This document shows positions 1 to 7,342 of a stretch of DNA of 10,114 nucleotides, one piece after another (within the stretch, counting starts at the first letter, position 1; each line of letters opens with the position of its first letter). Under the pieces are notes generated by a model, which saw only the letters and a list, made by a program, of their open reading frames with translations, did not search any database and was not told the DNA's origin. Location of the stretch: positions 1 through 10,114 of the forward strand of contig JAUVUO010000032.1 of NCBI GenBank assembly GCA_030601015.1. The letters run 5' to 3'. Position numbers and translations under genes: made by a program. This DNA is from Candidatus Omnitrophota bacterium (GTDB lineage: Bacteria; Omnitrophota; Gorgyraeia; Duberdicusellales; 4484-171).

Positions 1-180
1 ATCTATATTTATATTCATTTTTCTTACTTCCTGAATCAAATTACCTTCTTTTAAAAGACAAACTATTGAGGGATTAAAGCTTTCTCGGTCAATACCTTTC
101 AATAAATTAATTACCATCTTCTCCAATCCGCCAATATCCAGATTTAGCACCAAATGAATACTATTAACTATTTTTGGCAT
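1..180 (-). CDS. Glycosyltransferase family 4 (GT4), N-terminal fragment cut by the window edge
   Basis: Only the first 60 codons are present; the gene runs off the left edge in frame with no stop. The translation begins MPKIVNSIHLVLNLDIGG and continues LEKMVINLL. This is the usual start of a GT-B fold, GT4-type transferase: a first beta strand, then a Gly-Gly-x-Glu loop (residues 17-20) and a helix. Family members transfer a sugar from a nucleotide donor to a growing lipid-linked glycan on the cytoplasmic face. The C-terminal donor-binding half with its E-x7-E motif lies outside, so donor and linkage cannot be predicted. The ATG lies inside the 3' end of the upstream ligase-like gene (17-base overlap, different frame), which suggests translational coupling. 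The Shine-Dalgarno is weak (AAGAG at about 13 bases). The GT4 assignment rests on the N-terminal motif only. Confidence 0.8.
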   Translation of the reverse strand, partial: MPKIVNSIHLVLNLDIGGLEKMVINLLKGIDRESFNPSIVCLLKEGNLIQEVRKMNINID

Positions 181-1444
181 ATTTTATTCTTAGCTCTTTT
201 AACACAACACTAAACCCTATCAAATAATAAAAAATCCAATTATATGCTTGTGAAAGAAATAAAGCACAAATTATAAAACCGCACAAACTGATAAAAACGA
301 CATCTGCCAATTGAGCTATTTCTTTTGATTGCTTATCTTTTGATTTTATTAATACATATTTTACTCTATTTAAATCTTTTAAACTGACTATAATGAGTAA
401 CATAAATACTATTAGCCCAAAAAAACCTAATTCTCCTCCAACTTGAATAAAAGCATTATGCGCCACTATGCGTAAACCGGCCGGAGCAATAATGCCTTCC
501 GGCCTATACATTACAAACCCTTCTTTAAAATTTCCCAATCCAACACCAAATAAATGATTCCTCATCATAGAGCCGCCTGCGCGCCAGGCAGCTATTCTGC
601 CTACTGCTGAAGAGTCCTCTTGATAGCCGGGCATAGCCTTCATTCTTTCGATATAGTTGGTGGGGGCAAAAGAAAGAAATAAAAAAACTATTAACGATAC
701 CCCTATAACAGCTTTTATTTTGCTCTTACTCCTTAGAAAAAGAAAAAATAGCACTCCGGCTAATCCCAAAAACCCTCCTCTTGAATAGGTAAAAATAATT
801 GTCAGCAGAGAGATGATAAGGCAGCCTCCTATAAATATTTTTTTAAATATAGGCCTGCTATTCACAAAAAGATAACAGATAAACGGAATAAGCATAATAA
901 AGCAGAGCGCAAGGTCATTTGGATTGCTAAACATCCCCCCTATAATTGCCCTTGCTCTATGGCCAACTGCTAAATCTACTCCTTTAAAATAATTAAGTAT
1001 AGAGGTAATCCCGATAATTAATCCTGATAATACCATTGTCCAAATAACACCTTTAAGCTTCCGTGGAGAATCAACTAACTTTGTAATTAAAAGAAAAGCG
1101 ATATACAGTTTAAGGAAATTAATAAACTGCCCTAAACTATTACTTCTCCAGATAGAAGTAATAACAGAAATAATCATAATTAAAATCAACAAATTCAACA
1201 GCCGCAATTGGGCACACTTTTTAAAAATAGGTTTCTTATCATCCTTCTTCTTTAGCAACAAGGATACAAAAGTTAATCCTCCTACCATAAAGACAATATG
1301 AAACGGCCTTAAAACAGGAAATAAATCCATCGGCCGCAGGTATAATAAAGCAGTGAATAAAACTAACCCAAAATAAGGACTGGCTATAATCCGCATTAAG
1401 CCCATAATCCCTAAAACGCTCAAGATAATGATTTCAACCGGCAT
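164..1444 (-). CDS. O-antigen ligase / polymerase family membrane protein (WaaL/Wzy-like)
   Basis: A 426-residue polytopic membrane protein with about 11-12 hydrophobic segments and one long hydrophilic loop (about residues 263-335) between late segments. This is the layout of the Wzy_C/WaaL superfamily. Visible family motifs are SNPNDLAL (173-180), TYSRGG (219-224), GRIAAWRAG (282-290) and HNAFIQVGGELGFFG (329-343). Arg283, Arg288 and His329 are candidates for the periplasmic residues that handle the undecaprenyl-pyrophosphate glycan. Members either polymerise repeat units (Wzy) or transfer finished chains to lipid A-core or another acceptor (WaaL, O-glycosylation ligases). The Wzm/Wzt exporter in the same run of genes favours the ligase role, because that route normally needs no Wzy. 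The start at 1444 follows a 53-base gap without a strong ribosome site. The 3' end overlaps the next GT4 gene by 17 bases. Family is secure; ligase versus polymerase is inference. Confidence 0.85.
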   Translation of the reverse strand: MPVEIIILSVLGIMGLMRIIASPYFGLVLFTALLYLRPMDLFPVLRPFHIVFMVGGLTFVSLLLKKKDDKKPIFKKCAQLRLLNLLILIMIISVITSIWRSNSLGQFINFLKLYIAFLLITKLVDSPRKLKGVIWTMVLSGLIIGITSILNYFKGVDLAVGHRARAIIGGMFSNPNDLALCFIMLIPFICYLFVNSRPIFKKIFIGGCLIISLLTIIFTYSRGGFLGLAGVLFFLFLRSKSKIKAVIGVSLIVFLFLSFAPTNYIERMKAMPGYQEDSSAVGRIAAWRAGGSMMRNHLFGVGLGNFKEGFVMYRPEGIIAPAGLRIVAHNAFIQVGGELGFFGLIVFMLLIIVSLKDLNRVKYVLIKSKDKQSKEIAQLADVVFISLCGFIICALFLSQAYNWIFYYLIGFSVVLKELRIKYAKNS

Positions 1445-1497
1445 AAAACTCTACTTTTTTGTAAAATTAAGTTTTAAAATAAATAAACACCTCGTTA

Positions 1498-2472
1498 TCA
1501 ACCTTGTAATATTTTTTTACAAATACTCACCATGCATGCCTTAAGCCGCCTTAAAAGTTCAGCAATTCTGCAAGGAAGATACGTTGCTATTAGACCCTGA
1601 TAGCTTTTAAAGCTACAGCGGTCATAAATGATACATCGCAAAAAGGTTTTTCTGGCTAAGGCAAAACGTTTTTCTTTTGCATAATAATAGCCAAGATCAT
1701 ACGTCGCATCGCTTTGTCCTTTTCTGATAGCCTTCAATAATTTTTTATCATTAGCTGTGTTTCCTATATACATGTTCCCAATCTTAACCGTTTCAAAAGT
1801 AGCAAGTTTAGGATTCCTATGCCCAGCGCTGCATAGACTCATTAGATATAATCCCAAACATTCTTTAATGTGTTTAAGCTTGTATTTTTCAGATATCCTT
1901 AACCAAAACTCATAGTCTCCTGCTATTTCAAAACTTTCATCGAAATAACCAAATTCTTTATGTACGCTCTTTCGCCACATCGGATGAGGCCCGACAAAAG
2001 AACTGCGTAATAATTGATAGCGGCTAAACTCGGGGCGGTTAGTATGCCCTGCAGCAGTATGGTTTTCAAAAGTCTCGTTTTCTGTTTCAGTTACTATATC
2101 ATTAGCATATACGAGCACTATCCCCTTGTCATTCTCTAAGACATTCACCATAACCTCAAAAGCATCCTTCCTATGCCTATCATCAGAATTAGCATTAGTG
2201 ATATACTTCCCTGAAGCTGCTTTTATCCCCTTATTCCAGGCTTGATAAATTGTTTCCCGTGTTTCTGTTTTAATATATACAATATTGTCAAATTTCTCCT
2301 GAAACTTTTTTATAATAGGCTCTTCATTCTGTTGGGAGCCGCTATTAACTACAACTATTTCCAGCTTATCAGCTATAGCCTGCCTCTCAAGGTCATCAAG
2401 ACAACCCTTAATAAACCGTTCACAGTTATAAACTGAAACAATTGCTGAAACTATATAATCCTTCTTATGCAT
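1498..2472 (-). CDS. GT2 glycosyltransferase with TPR-like C-terminal tail
   Basis: A 324-residue GT-A fold glycosyltransferase, presumably adding a sugar to the lipid-linked glycan in the cytoplasm. The N-terminal domain shows VSAIVSVYNCERF (8-20), the first strand of GT2 enzymes. The usual V-D-D-G-S segment is VVNSGSQQNE (41-50), so Asn43 and Ser44 replace the aspartates. The metal-binding DxD region appears as NANSDDRH (93-100). AGDYEFWLRI (184-193) carries the acidic residues expected near the catalytic base. Residues about 255-295 (SDATYDLGYYYAKEKRF, then ALARKTFLRCI) look like one tetratricopeptide-type helical hairpin. The Asn-Ser-Gly-Ser form together with this tail resembles a recurring GT2 subgroup as I recall it, not a broken enzyme. 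The gene starts 8 bases after the upstream GT4 stop, with a GAGG 11 bases before the ATG inside the end of that gene. Donor and acceptor are unknown. Confidence 0.87.
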   Translation of the reverse strand: MHKKDYIVSAIVSVYNCERFIKGCLDDLERQAIADKLEIVVVNSGSQQNEEPIIKKFQEKFDNIVYIKTETRETIYQAWNKGIKAASGKYITNANSDDRHRKDAFEVMVNVLENDKGIVLVYANDIVTETENETFENHTAAGHTNRPEFSRYQLLRSSFVGPHPMWRKSVHKEFGYFDESFEIAGDYEFWLRISEKYKLKHIKECLGLYLMSLCSAGHRNPKLATFETVKIGNMYIGNTANDKKLLKAIRKGQSDATYDLGYYYAKEKRFALARKTFLRCIIYDRCSFKSYQGLIATYLPCRIAELLRRLKACMVSICKKILQG

Positions 2473-2480
2473 ACTCTTTT

Positions 2481-3635
2481 TTACCTCACAACTTCACGAA
2501 CAACTGATAAGAAAGAATCCGCGCATGCACGCAGCCGTTTAGGTGAATCTTGGCGGGCTTGGGATTCAAATTCGTTATCCGGGCCCGATGGAGCTGCCTG
2601 CCAAATCTCACCCATTTTTCCTGCTAAATCTTCATAATTATAGGGATCAAAAAATATTATCTTAGAAGAAGTATGCTCTCTATGCGCAGGGATATCAGAC
2701 AAAAGGACTCGCTTGCCAATAGCCCCTGATTCGCTCACTGTTAAACCAAAACCTTCGAATAAAGAAGGGTTTAAAACACAAACACTCTGCCGCATTAACA
2801 AAAGCACATGTTCGTAGGGAATCATCCCTAAATAAATAACTTGTCTCCTTATATCCAGTTTAGAAAGCTTTTGAAATAGACCAGCAAAATAGGCCCGATG
2901 GCGGTAATCCCCCGGATATCCGCTGCATACCACTAAAATCTTAAGGCCCCTATTTTTTAAAACCTTAACTGCCTGGAATACTAATTCGTGATTTTTATGT
3001 TTCCAGAATTGATTAGGCAGATAAATAAATCTCTCGGGTAAATTGTAGAGTTCAAGGATTAACTTTGGGTCGGACCAATAAATCGACTCAGGAATATAGC
3101 TAGCTGTTTTAATAACTCTTGCTTTATGCGCATATTTTGGCGCAAACGACTGAAAATCTTTTTTAACCGCTTCACTCATTAGAATAACTCGTGTAGACAC
3201 TTTAGCAGTTTTTAAAAACTCTTCGTCCCGCTCCTTACGTTCTTTGTCAGTAAACATCTCCGGAAGATGTATATGCTGAAAATCCGGTATCCAGGATAAT
3301 GTTGGAATATCTGTATATCCATAATCACTCAGGCTTCTAAAAACAATACTTACCTTATGTCTTTTCAAGACACCTTCTTCTTTTTTATTCTTTGTAAAAA
3401 CTTTTCTCAGCATTTGGTTAAGTCTCCAAGATATAATCCTTGTGGGTGGCAAGACTATAACATTCTCTACTTCTTTACTTAAATCCAAAGGCACTTCTTT
3501 TTTATCTGGAGATACTAATAGAGAGAGCAATAAACTGCTATTATTCACAAGCCGCAAAGAATAGAGAAAAGATCTTATATGGCTAATACCGCCATACCAT
3601 AAATCACTTCCCATTGCGTGAAAGGCAATCCTCAT
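2481..3635 (-). CDS. GT4 family glycosyltransferase (GT-B fold)
   Basis: A 384-residue GT4 (Glycos_transf_1) enzyme, full length for the family. The N-terminal acceptor domain starts MRIAFHAMGSDLWYGGISH (1-19), with the glycine loop at 15-16. The C-terminal donor domain starts near residue 200. It carries LPNQFWKHKNHELVFQAV (206-223), where a conserved basic segment contacts donor phosphates, and the diagnostic E-x7-E motif in NPSLFEGFGLTVSESGA (289-305, Glu294 and Glu302). SDIPAHREH (313-321) is the following conserved loop seen in mannosyl-type GT4 enzymes. A mannose or related GDP-sugar donor is therefore possible but not proven. The start is well supported by an AAGGAG eight bases upstream of the ATG. 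A 43-base gap separates it from the GT2 before it, and 8 bases from the GT2 after it. Its first and last parts are richer in G+C than most of the window. Confidence 0.9.
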   Translation of the reverse strand: MRIAFHAMGSDLWYGGISHIRSFLYSLRLVNNSSLLLSLLVSPDKKEVPLDLSKEVENVIVLPPTRIISWRLNQMLRKVFTKNKKEEGVLKRHKVSIVFRSLSDYGYTDIPTLSWIPDFQHIHLPEMFTDKERKERDEEFLKTAKVSTRVILMSEAVKKDFQSFAPKYAHKARVIKTASYIPESIYWSDPKLILELYNLPERFIYLPNQFWKHKNHELVFQAVKVLKNRGLKILVVCSGYPGDYRHRAYFAGLFQKLSKLDIRRQVIYLGMIPYEHVLLLMRQSVCVLNPSLFEGFGLTVSESGAIGKRVLLSDIPAHREHTSSKIIFFDPYNYEDLAGKMGEIWQAAPSGPDNEFESQARQDSPKRLRACADSFLSVVREVVR

Positions 3636-3643
3636 TTCGCTAT

Positions 3644-3649
3644 CTCCTT
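3644..3649 (-). promoter_or_regulatory. Strong ribosome binding site (AAGGAG) of the GT4 gene
   Basis: Read on the minus strand this is AAGGAG followed by eight bases and the ATG at 3635. It is the best Shine-Dalgarno match among the glycosyltransferase genes and fixes the start of that gene. Confidence 0.75.
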
Positions 3650-3678
3650 GCTGATAAACACCAAATCGTTATATATCA

Positions 3679-4632
3679 TCAACATTTAACCCTGCCATTT
3701 ACACACCCAATCGTTTGGCTTAAAACCTGAATGTTATATCCTATATTCATCCTTAACCTACATTCCCGTAAAAAGGAATATTTTTTTCTACCCTTTAAAG
3801 CATAGGACAACCATGAAGCTAAATATCGAGGCATATGCTTTAAGTTACTTAAAAACTTCCGTATGGTAAATTTTACGCCAAGGTTTCTTAATTCCATAAC
3901 AGCAAAAGATCGTCCTTCCCAGAATATTCTATTCCTGACCCATTTCCTGCTAAGCCTTGAACAATGTATTCTATGGTTTACTACAGCATTTGGAGAATAA
4001 TAAATTGAACCGCCGGTTTGCTGAATCTTATAACAGATATCAGACTCTTCTCTTGAAAGCAGCGAATTACCTTTTCTGCCCAAATCCGCACTAAACATGC
4101 CTACTCTATTGAATACTTTTTTCTTAAATGATATATTTGCTCCTGCGGGAGAAAGTGGATATTTCAGCAGTATACATTCAGTTCCAAAGTCTACTATCGT
4201 AAAAAGATATGCTAATTCTTCAGGCATCCATTCCGGCATATCAATATTTCCAAACGGCTCTACTTTTCCGCCTACACAATCAGCATCAAAGTCATTATAG
4301 ACTCTTAACAAATTACCTAACCATTTTTCGTCTGCAACAGCATCATCATCAGTAAAAGCGATTACCTCTCCTTTTGCTTCTTGTATGCCTCTATTTCTGG
4401 CATAAGATAACCCTTGATTTGGTTCAAAAACATACCGCAATCTACCATTACATTTAGATATATACGGCGCCACCGTCTCTCTTGTTCTATCTTTCGAATT
4501 ATTATCTACGACAATTATTTCATAATCAAAACTACTATTAATTTTCTGAAGCAAAAGAGACTCCAAAGCCGCTTTTAAACTTTCGCATTGGTTGTATGTA
4601 CAGATTATAATTGTTATTAGTATGTCTTTCAT
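3679..4632 (-). CDS. GT2 family glycosyltransferase
   Basis: A 317-residue inverting GT-A fold transferase of family GT2, expected to extend the glycan at the cytoplasmic face. Motifs in order are ITIIICTYNQCESLK (6-20), VVDNNSKDRT (41-50, nucleotide-binding aspartate), TDDDAVADEKWL (94-105, the DxD metal site at 95-97), PAGANISFKK (162-171) and REESDICYKI (194-203, the E-x-D motif near the catalytic base). The C-terminal 80 residues are basic with some hydrophobic stretches (about 265-280), suiting attachment to the membrane face, although no clear transmembrane helix is seen. The start at 4632 is the first in-frame ATG after an in-frame stop. Its ribosome site is poor (an AGGT about 15 bases upstream). 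It follows the fucosyltransferase by 33 bases and precedes the GT4 by 43. The sugar it transfers cannot be read from the sequence. Confidence 0.9.
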   Translation of the reverse strand: MKDILITIIICTYNQCESLKAALESLLLQKINSSFDYEIIVVDNNSKDRTRETVAPYISKCNGRLRYVFEPNQGLSYARNRGIQEAKGEVIAFTDDDAVADEKWLGNLLRVYNDFDADCVGGKVEPFGNIDMPEWMPEELAYLFTIVDFGTECILLKYPLSPAGANISFKKKVFNRVGMFSADLGRKGNSLLSREESDICYKIQQTGGSIYYSPNAVVNHRIHCSRLSRKWVRNRIFWEGRSFAVMELRNLGVKFTIRKFLSNLKHMPRYLASWLSYALKGRKKYSFLRECRLRMNIGYNIQVLSQTIGCVNGRVKC

Positions 4633-4665
4633 ATGAAAATTATTTTACCTACAGTTATTAAATCC

Positions 4666-5541
4666 TCAAACTCTACTCCACGTACTCGGGATTAAATCTT
4701 TATCCTTTAGGTCTCCAGCCTTAAACCATTTTTTAGGAGCAAACACTATTTTGTTAGGATTGGAATTAAGCCAAGCTCCCCACCAGCTTAACGTACTGTT
4801 GGCAATTATATTATGTTTACATTGGCTCATAAGTCGCAAGTCCTCGAATGCGCAATCTGCGTTATTATGATCGATTATGTTTAAAGGATAGTCTATTTTA
4901 AAATTGGTTTTTACCCATTCCGGATCATCACTAAATAAAAAAAATCGCGGATTATCACTTTTCTGAGTAATCATTTGAACGCAACGCTGATAATAATCTA
5001 ATTTGCAAATACCATGTTTTTTATTAACAGATAAATTTGTAGCATAATCACCGCGTCGAATATGGAGGCTTACCGATTCAGAGGATGTAATCATTTTTGC
5101 CAATTTTCTGTTTTTACCATTCTGCGGAACCTTTATTGTGAATTCTCTGCGAATAATTTCTTCTATATTTTTAAAATATTCTTCACTTTGCCAATATCCA
5201 CTTAAGTATACTTCATTCTGTAGATTTAATATTTCTGGATTAAAGTAAAAAAAGTTTTCTTTTACAAAAAAATGATCTGGTTTTGAGAAGCATCTTTTTA
5301 TTTTGGAAAATATTCTCCTAGTTAATTTCATTTCCCACGGTTTAAATTTATTAATTTCACCTAAAGTCGCAAAATCATTTCGTATATTAAAACAATTTAA
5401 TGAATACCTCCTTAGATTTTGGGAATTAAAATGAGAAATGTCGAGCTTTAATTCAGTCCTATGGACATATGCCAGACGCCTAGCAGCTGCATATTGGAAC
5501 ATCTGATTCCCCATTCCTCCAAAAAGTTTAACTATTATCAT
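4666..5541 (-). CDS. GT11 family alpha-1,2-fucosyltransferase
   Basis: A 291-residue GT11 enzyme, the usual length for bacterial members such as FutC and WbsJ. It transfers L-fucose from GDP-fucose in alpha-1,2 linkage to a terminal sugar, commonly galactose. The signature pieces are all present: KLFGGMGNQMFQYAAARRLA (5-24), SGYWQSEEYF (114-123), HIRRGDY (160-166, the GDP-fucose binding motif shared with other alpha-1,2/1,6-fucosyltransferases), FLFSDDPEWV (201-210) and DLRLMSQCKHNIIANSTLSW followed by WGAWL (234-258). The upstream gmd makes the precursor of GDP-fucose, which agrees with this call. The start is set by GAGGA nine bases before the ATG. A 144-base gap, unusually long for this region, lies in front of the gene, so it may have its own promoter. 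Much of the gene is very AT-rich, although its 3' end is not. The acceptor is unknown. Confidence 0.93.
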   Translation of the reverse strand: MIIVKLFGGMGNQMFQYAAARRLAYVHRTELKLDISHFNSQNLRRYSLNCFNIRNDFATLGEINKFKPWEMKLTRRIFSKIKRCFSKPDHFFVKENFFYFNPEILNLQNEVYLSGYWQSEEYFKNIEEIIRREFTIKVPQNGKNRKLAKMITSSESVSLHIRRGDYATNLSVNKKHGICKLDYYQRCVQMITQKSDNPRFFLFSDDPEWVKTNFKIDYPLNIIDHNNADCAFEDLRLMSQCKHNIIANSTLSWWGAWLNSNPNKIVFAPKKWFKAGDLKDKDLIPSTWSRV

Positions 5542-5550
5542 TTGTTCATA

Positions 5551-5555
5551 TCCTC
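5551..5555 (-). promoter_or_regulatory. Ribosome binding site (GAGGA) of the fucosyltransferase gene
   Basis: On the minus strand GAGGA lies nine bases upstream of the ATG at 5541. Another ATG seven bases further upstream (ATGAACAAATGA) meets a stop after two codons, so the start at 5541 is the one used. Confidence 0.65.
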
Positions 5556-5570
5556 AAATATAAACCTTTT

Positions 5571-5598
5571 AAAAAACCCATTTTAAAATTGGTTTTTT
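5571..5598. repeat. 28-base AT-rich palindrome with one mismatch, between the fkbM-type gene and the fucosyltransferase gene
   Basis: The two 14-base arms abut with no spacer. On the minus strand the left arm is AAAAAACCAATTTT and the right arm is AAAATGGGTTTTTT; they pair at 13 of 14 positions. It lies 30 bases upstream of the fucosyltransferase start. The run of six T at the 3' side resembles a terminator tail, but the stem holds only two G-C pairs, so it would be a weak terminator. A dimeric-regulator binding site or plain AT-rich spacer are alternatives. The symmetry is seen directly; any function is inference. Confidence 0.45.
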
Positions 5599-5625
5599 AT
5601 ATTTAGATATTGCAAGATACCTTTT

Positions 5626-5654
5626 TAAAAGATTCTATTCTATGTTTTTGTCAA
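5626..5654 (-). promoter_or_regulatory. Possible internal promoter in front of the fucosyltransferase gene
   Basis: The minus strand has a perfect TTGACA (5654-5649) in the only long gap of the gene run. The region 17-18 bases downstream reads CTTTTA or TTTTAA (about 5631-5625), a poor match to TATAAT. In DNA this AT-rich such hexamers occur by chance, so this is a candidate only. Confidence 0.25.
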
Positions 5655-5685
5655 AAAATTTTCCTATATTAACTTATGATAACTC

Positions 5686-7323
5686 TTATTGTTTATAACT
5701 ATGGAAAGAAATGGCTCTATACTTATGACATAGATCCTTTTTAAGCCTAGATATTTCGTTAATTTTTTTTCTACTCATACTTATATTAAACCAGTATTTT
5801 AATTTTACACTTGTAGAAAAATTTGATCGGAGAAAATTTCCATAAGTTTCATACTCTGAAAAACTAGACGTTTCTGTTTTGCTAATACAACTAATTATAG
5901 CGTTAAACCACAAAGTATTATTTCTTTGTTCGATTGCTTTCTTTAAAGAATGAAGTTTTGGTTTATGGAATAACATATAATGGCTAACAAAAGATACTGG
6001 AAATGTTGTTCTTTCTCCCAGAAGTTTATGATAGGTCTCAAAATAGGGCAAATGATACTCGTCTGAACATAAAAATATAGTCTTATTCTTAGTTAGAAAT
6101 GTATGTGGTTGAATAAGAACGGTATCAGCATCTATAGCTAAAAAATATTCTTGTGAGCAGATTTTATCACCATTAAGTTTTATGAGTTGCTGCATCAGCC
6201 ATCCAGACCTATCCACACCTTTAACAAAATAATCAATATCTTTCTTATTAATAGGTAAAATTGTTTCCTCATTTAAATACGTGCATTTTTCTTCACGACA
6301 CAATAATTTTATTTTCTCTGTTTCAGGAGCTATAACAAAAATCTGTCCAATTGGATGTCTCACATTTGATCTAACCGATTGTATTGTATAAGGGAGAACA
6401 TCAAAATCTTTTTCAATAACGGTTATAATAACATCAATGCAAATACTGCTCGAACAACATCCATTAAACTTCAATAATGCCTGAGAGTGTTTTAAAACAA
6501 TCATGTACCATGTCCGACGATCAAATATGAGCAATTTTAATGCTGAATTGACTTGCTTTTGAACTGTTTTCAAATAAGGTATAATTTTATACTTAAACGA
6601 CTGTAATTTATTTAATAGCATATGCTTCAATAAAGTGGTATTATTTTGAATCAGGCTTTTATTTACAAAAATAGCATCTGCTGAATATTTGCTAAAAGCA
6701 GTAAAGGTGAGAAATAAAAAACCTTTATCTTGTAGAAATTTTTTAATATCTCGAAAAAGCGGTTGATTTTTATAAATTTCCAAAAGTTCTACTTCCGTAT
6801 GTATAAGTTTAACATCATGAATTCTATCGCTCATTCCTTGTAAAGCCATAAGTTCACCCCCTTGAATATCCATCCAAAGGAGATCGATACAGTCAATATT
6901 GTTATCATGCATAAAAGTTTTTAGCGTTACAGCTTCCACCTCAATCTCTTTCTGAACATATTTCTCTATTGGATATTTACCGGAAGCTTTCAGCAAGGAG
7001 GATGCCCCAGGATTGCCATCCAACCATGCAGTTACTGTCTTTTCCTTATCAATAGGATAAAATTTTATTAATCCGTCAGAGGTTGTAACTGCTTTTTCTA
7101 TTAAATTAATATTTCTACATTTTTTGACAACCTCTCTACAAAGAGGAAGTGTTTCAGGATTGCATTCAAACGTATAAATAAAAGTATCTGGTAATAATTC
7201 TCTAAATCTAAGCGTTTCACTACAATCTCTTGCACCAATTTCAACTAAAATCTTAATAGATTTTCCCTTCAATATTTTTTTTGCAACTCTTACAAACTCG
7301 TTAACAGTTGGTTCATAGGTCAT
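5686..7323 (-). CDS. FkbM-type methyltransferase fused to a DUF6492-like putative glycosyltransferase
   Basis: A 545-residue two-domain cytoplasmic protein. Residues about 1-225 are an FkbM-family SAM-dependent methyltransferase: VEIGARDCSET (27-37) is the SAM-binding loop, FECNPE (52-57) the following acidic strand, and DLLWMDIQGGELMALQGM (147-164) the FkbM hallmark, followed by HTEVEL (175-180). Such enzymes O-methylate sugars or other small groups. A linker (about 225-290) leads to a second domain with DVIITVIEKD (297-306), GWLMQQLIKL (374-383), YFLAIDADTVLI (393-404, a DxD-type motif), FVSHYMLFHKPKL (445-457) and FSEYETYGNFL (488-498). This pattern matches what I recall of DUF6492, a putative GT-A glycosyltransferase family. 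It lies 19 bases after wzt with GAGGGAG eight bases before the ATG, suggesting a role tied to export or chain finishing. It is clearly AT-richer than wzm and wzt. The methyltransferase fold is confident; the second-domain name and the substrate are not. Confidence 0.82.
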   Translation of the reverse strand: MTYEPTVNEFVRVAKKILKGKSIKILVEIGARDCSETLRFRELLPDTFIYTFECNPETLPLCREVVKKCRNINLIEKAVTTSDGLIKFYPIDKEKTVTAWLDGNPGASSLLKASGKYPIEKYVQKEIEVEAVTLKTFMHDNNIDCIDLLWMDIQGGELMALQGMSDRIHDVKLIHTEVELLEIYKNQPLFRDIKKFLQDKGFLFLTFTAFSKYSADAIFVNKSLIQNNTTLLKHMLLNKLQSFKYKIIPYLKTVQKQVNSALKLLIFDRRTWYMIVLKHSQALLKFNGCCSSSICIDVIITVIEKDFDVLPYTIQSVRSNVRHPIGQIFVIAPETEKIKLLCREEKCTYLNEETILPINKKDIDYFVKGVDRSGWLMQQLIKLNGDKICSQEYFLAIDADTVLIQPHTFLTKNKTIFLCSDEYHLPYFETYHKLLGERTTFPVSFVSHYMLFHKPKLHSLKKAIEQRNNTLWFNAIISCISKTETSSFSEYETYGNFLRSNFSTSVKLKYWFNISMSRKKINEISRLKKDLCHKYRAISFHSYKQ

Positions 7324-7342
7324 CCCGGTCTCTCCCTCTATC

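Noticed and set aside
2242..2436. A 64-codon open frame on the plus strand inside the GT2 gene at 1498-2472
   Set aside because: It is antisense to the conserved N-terminal GT2 domain, with low-complexity hydrophobic content caused by AT-rich codons.
1498..2472. The GT2 as an inactive enzyme because of Asn-Ser in place of Asp-Asp
   Set aside because: The metal-site and catalytic-base motifs are intact, and similar NSGS-type GT2 proteins are familiar, so loss of activity is not supported.
4097..4300. A 67-codon open frame on the plus strand inside the GT2 gene
   Set aside because: Short, antisense to conserved GT2 sequence, and with no independent support.
5571..5598. The palindrome as a strong intrinsic terminator
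   Set aside because: Although it ends in six T on the coding strand, only two of the paired positions are G-C and there is no spacer for a normal loop, so a stable terminator hairpin is unlikely. It is kept only as a repeat.
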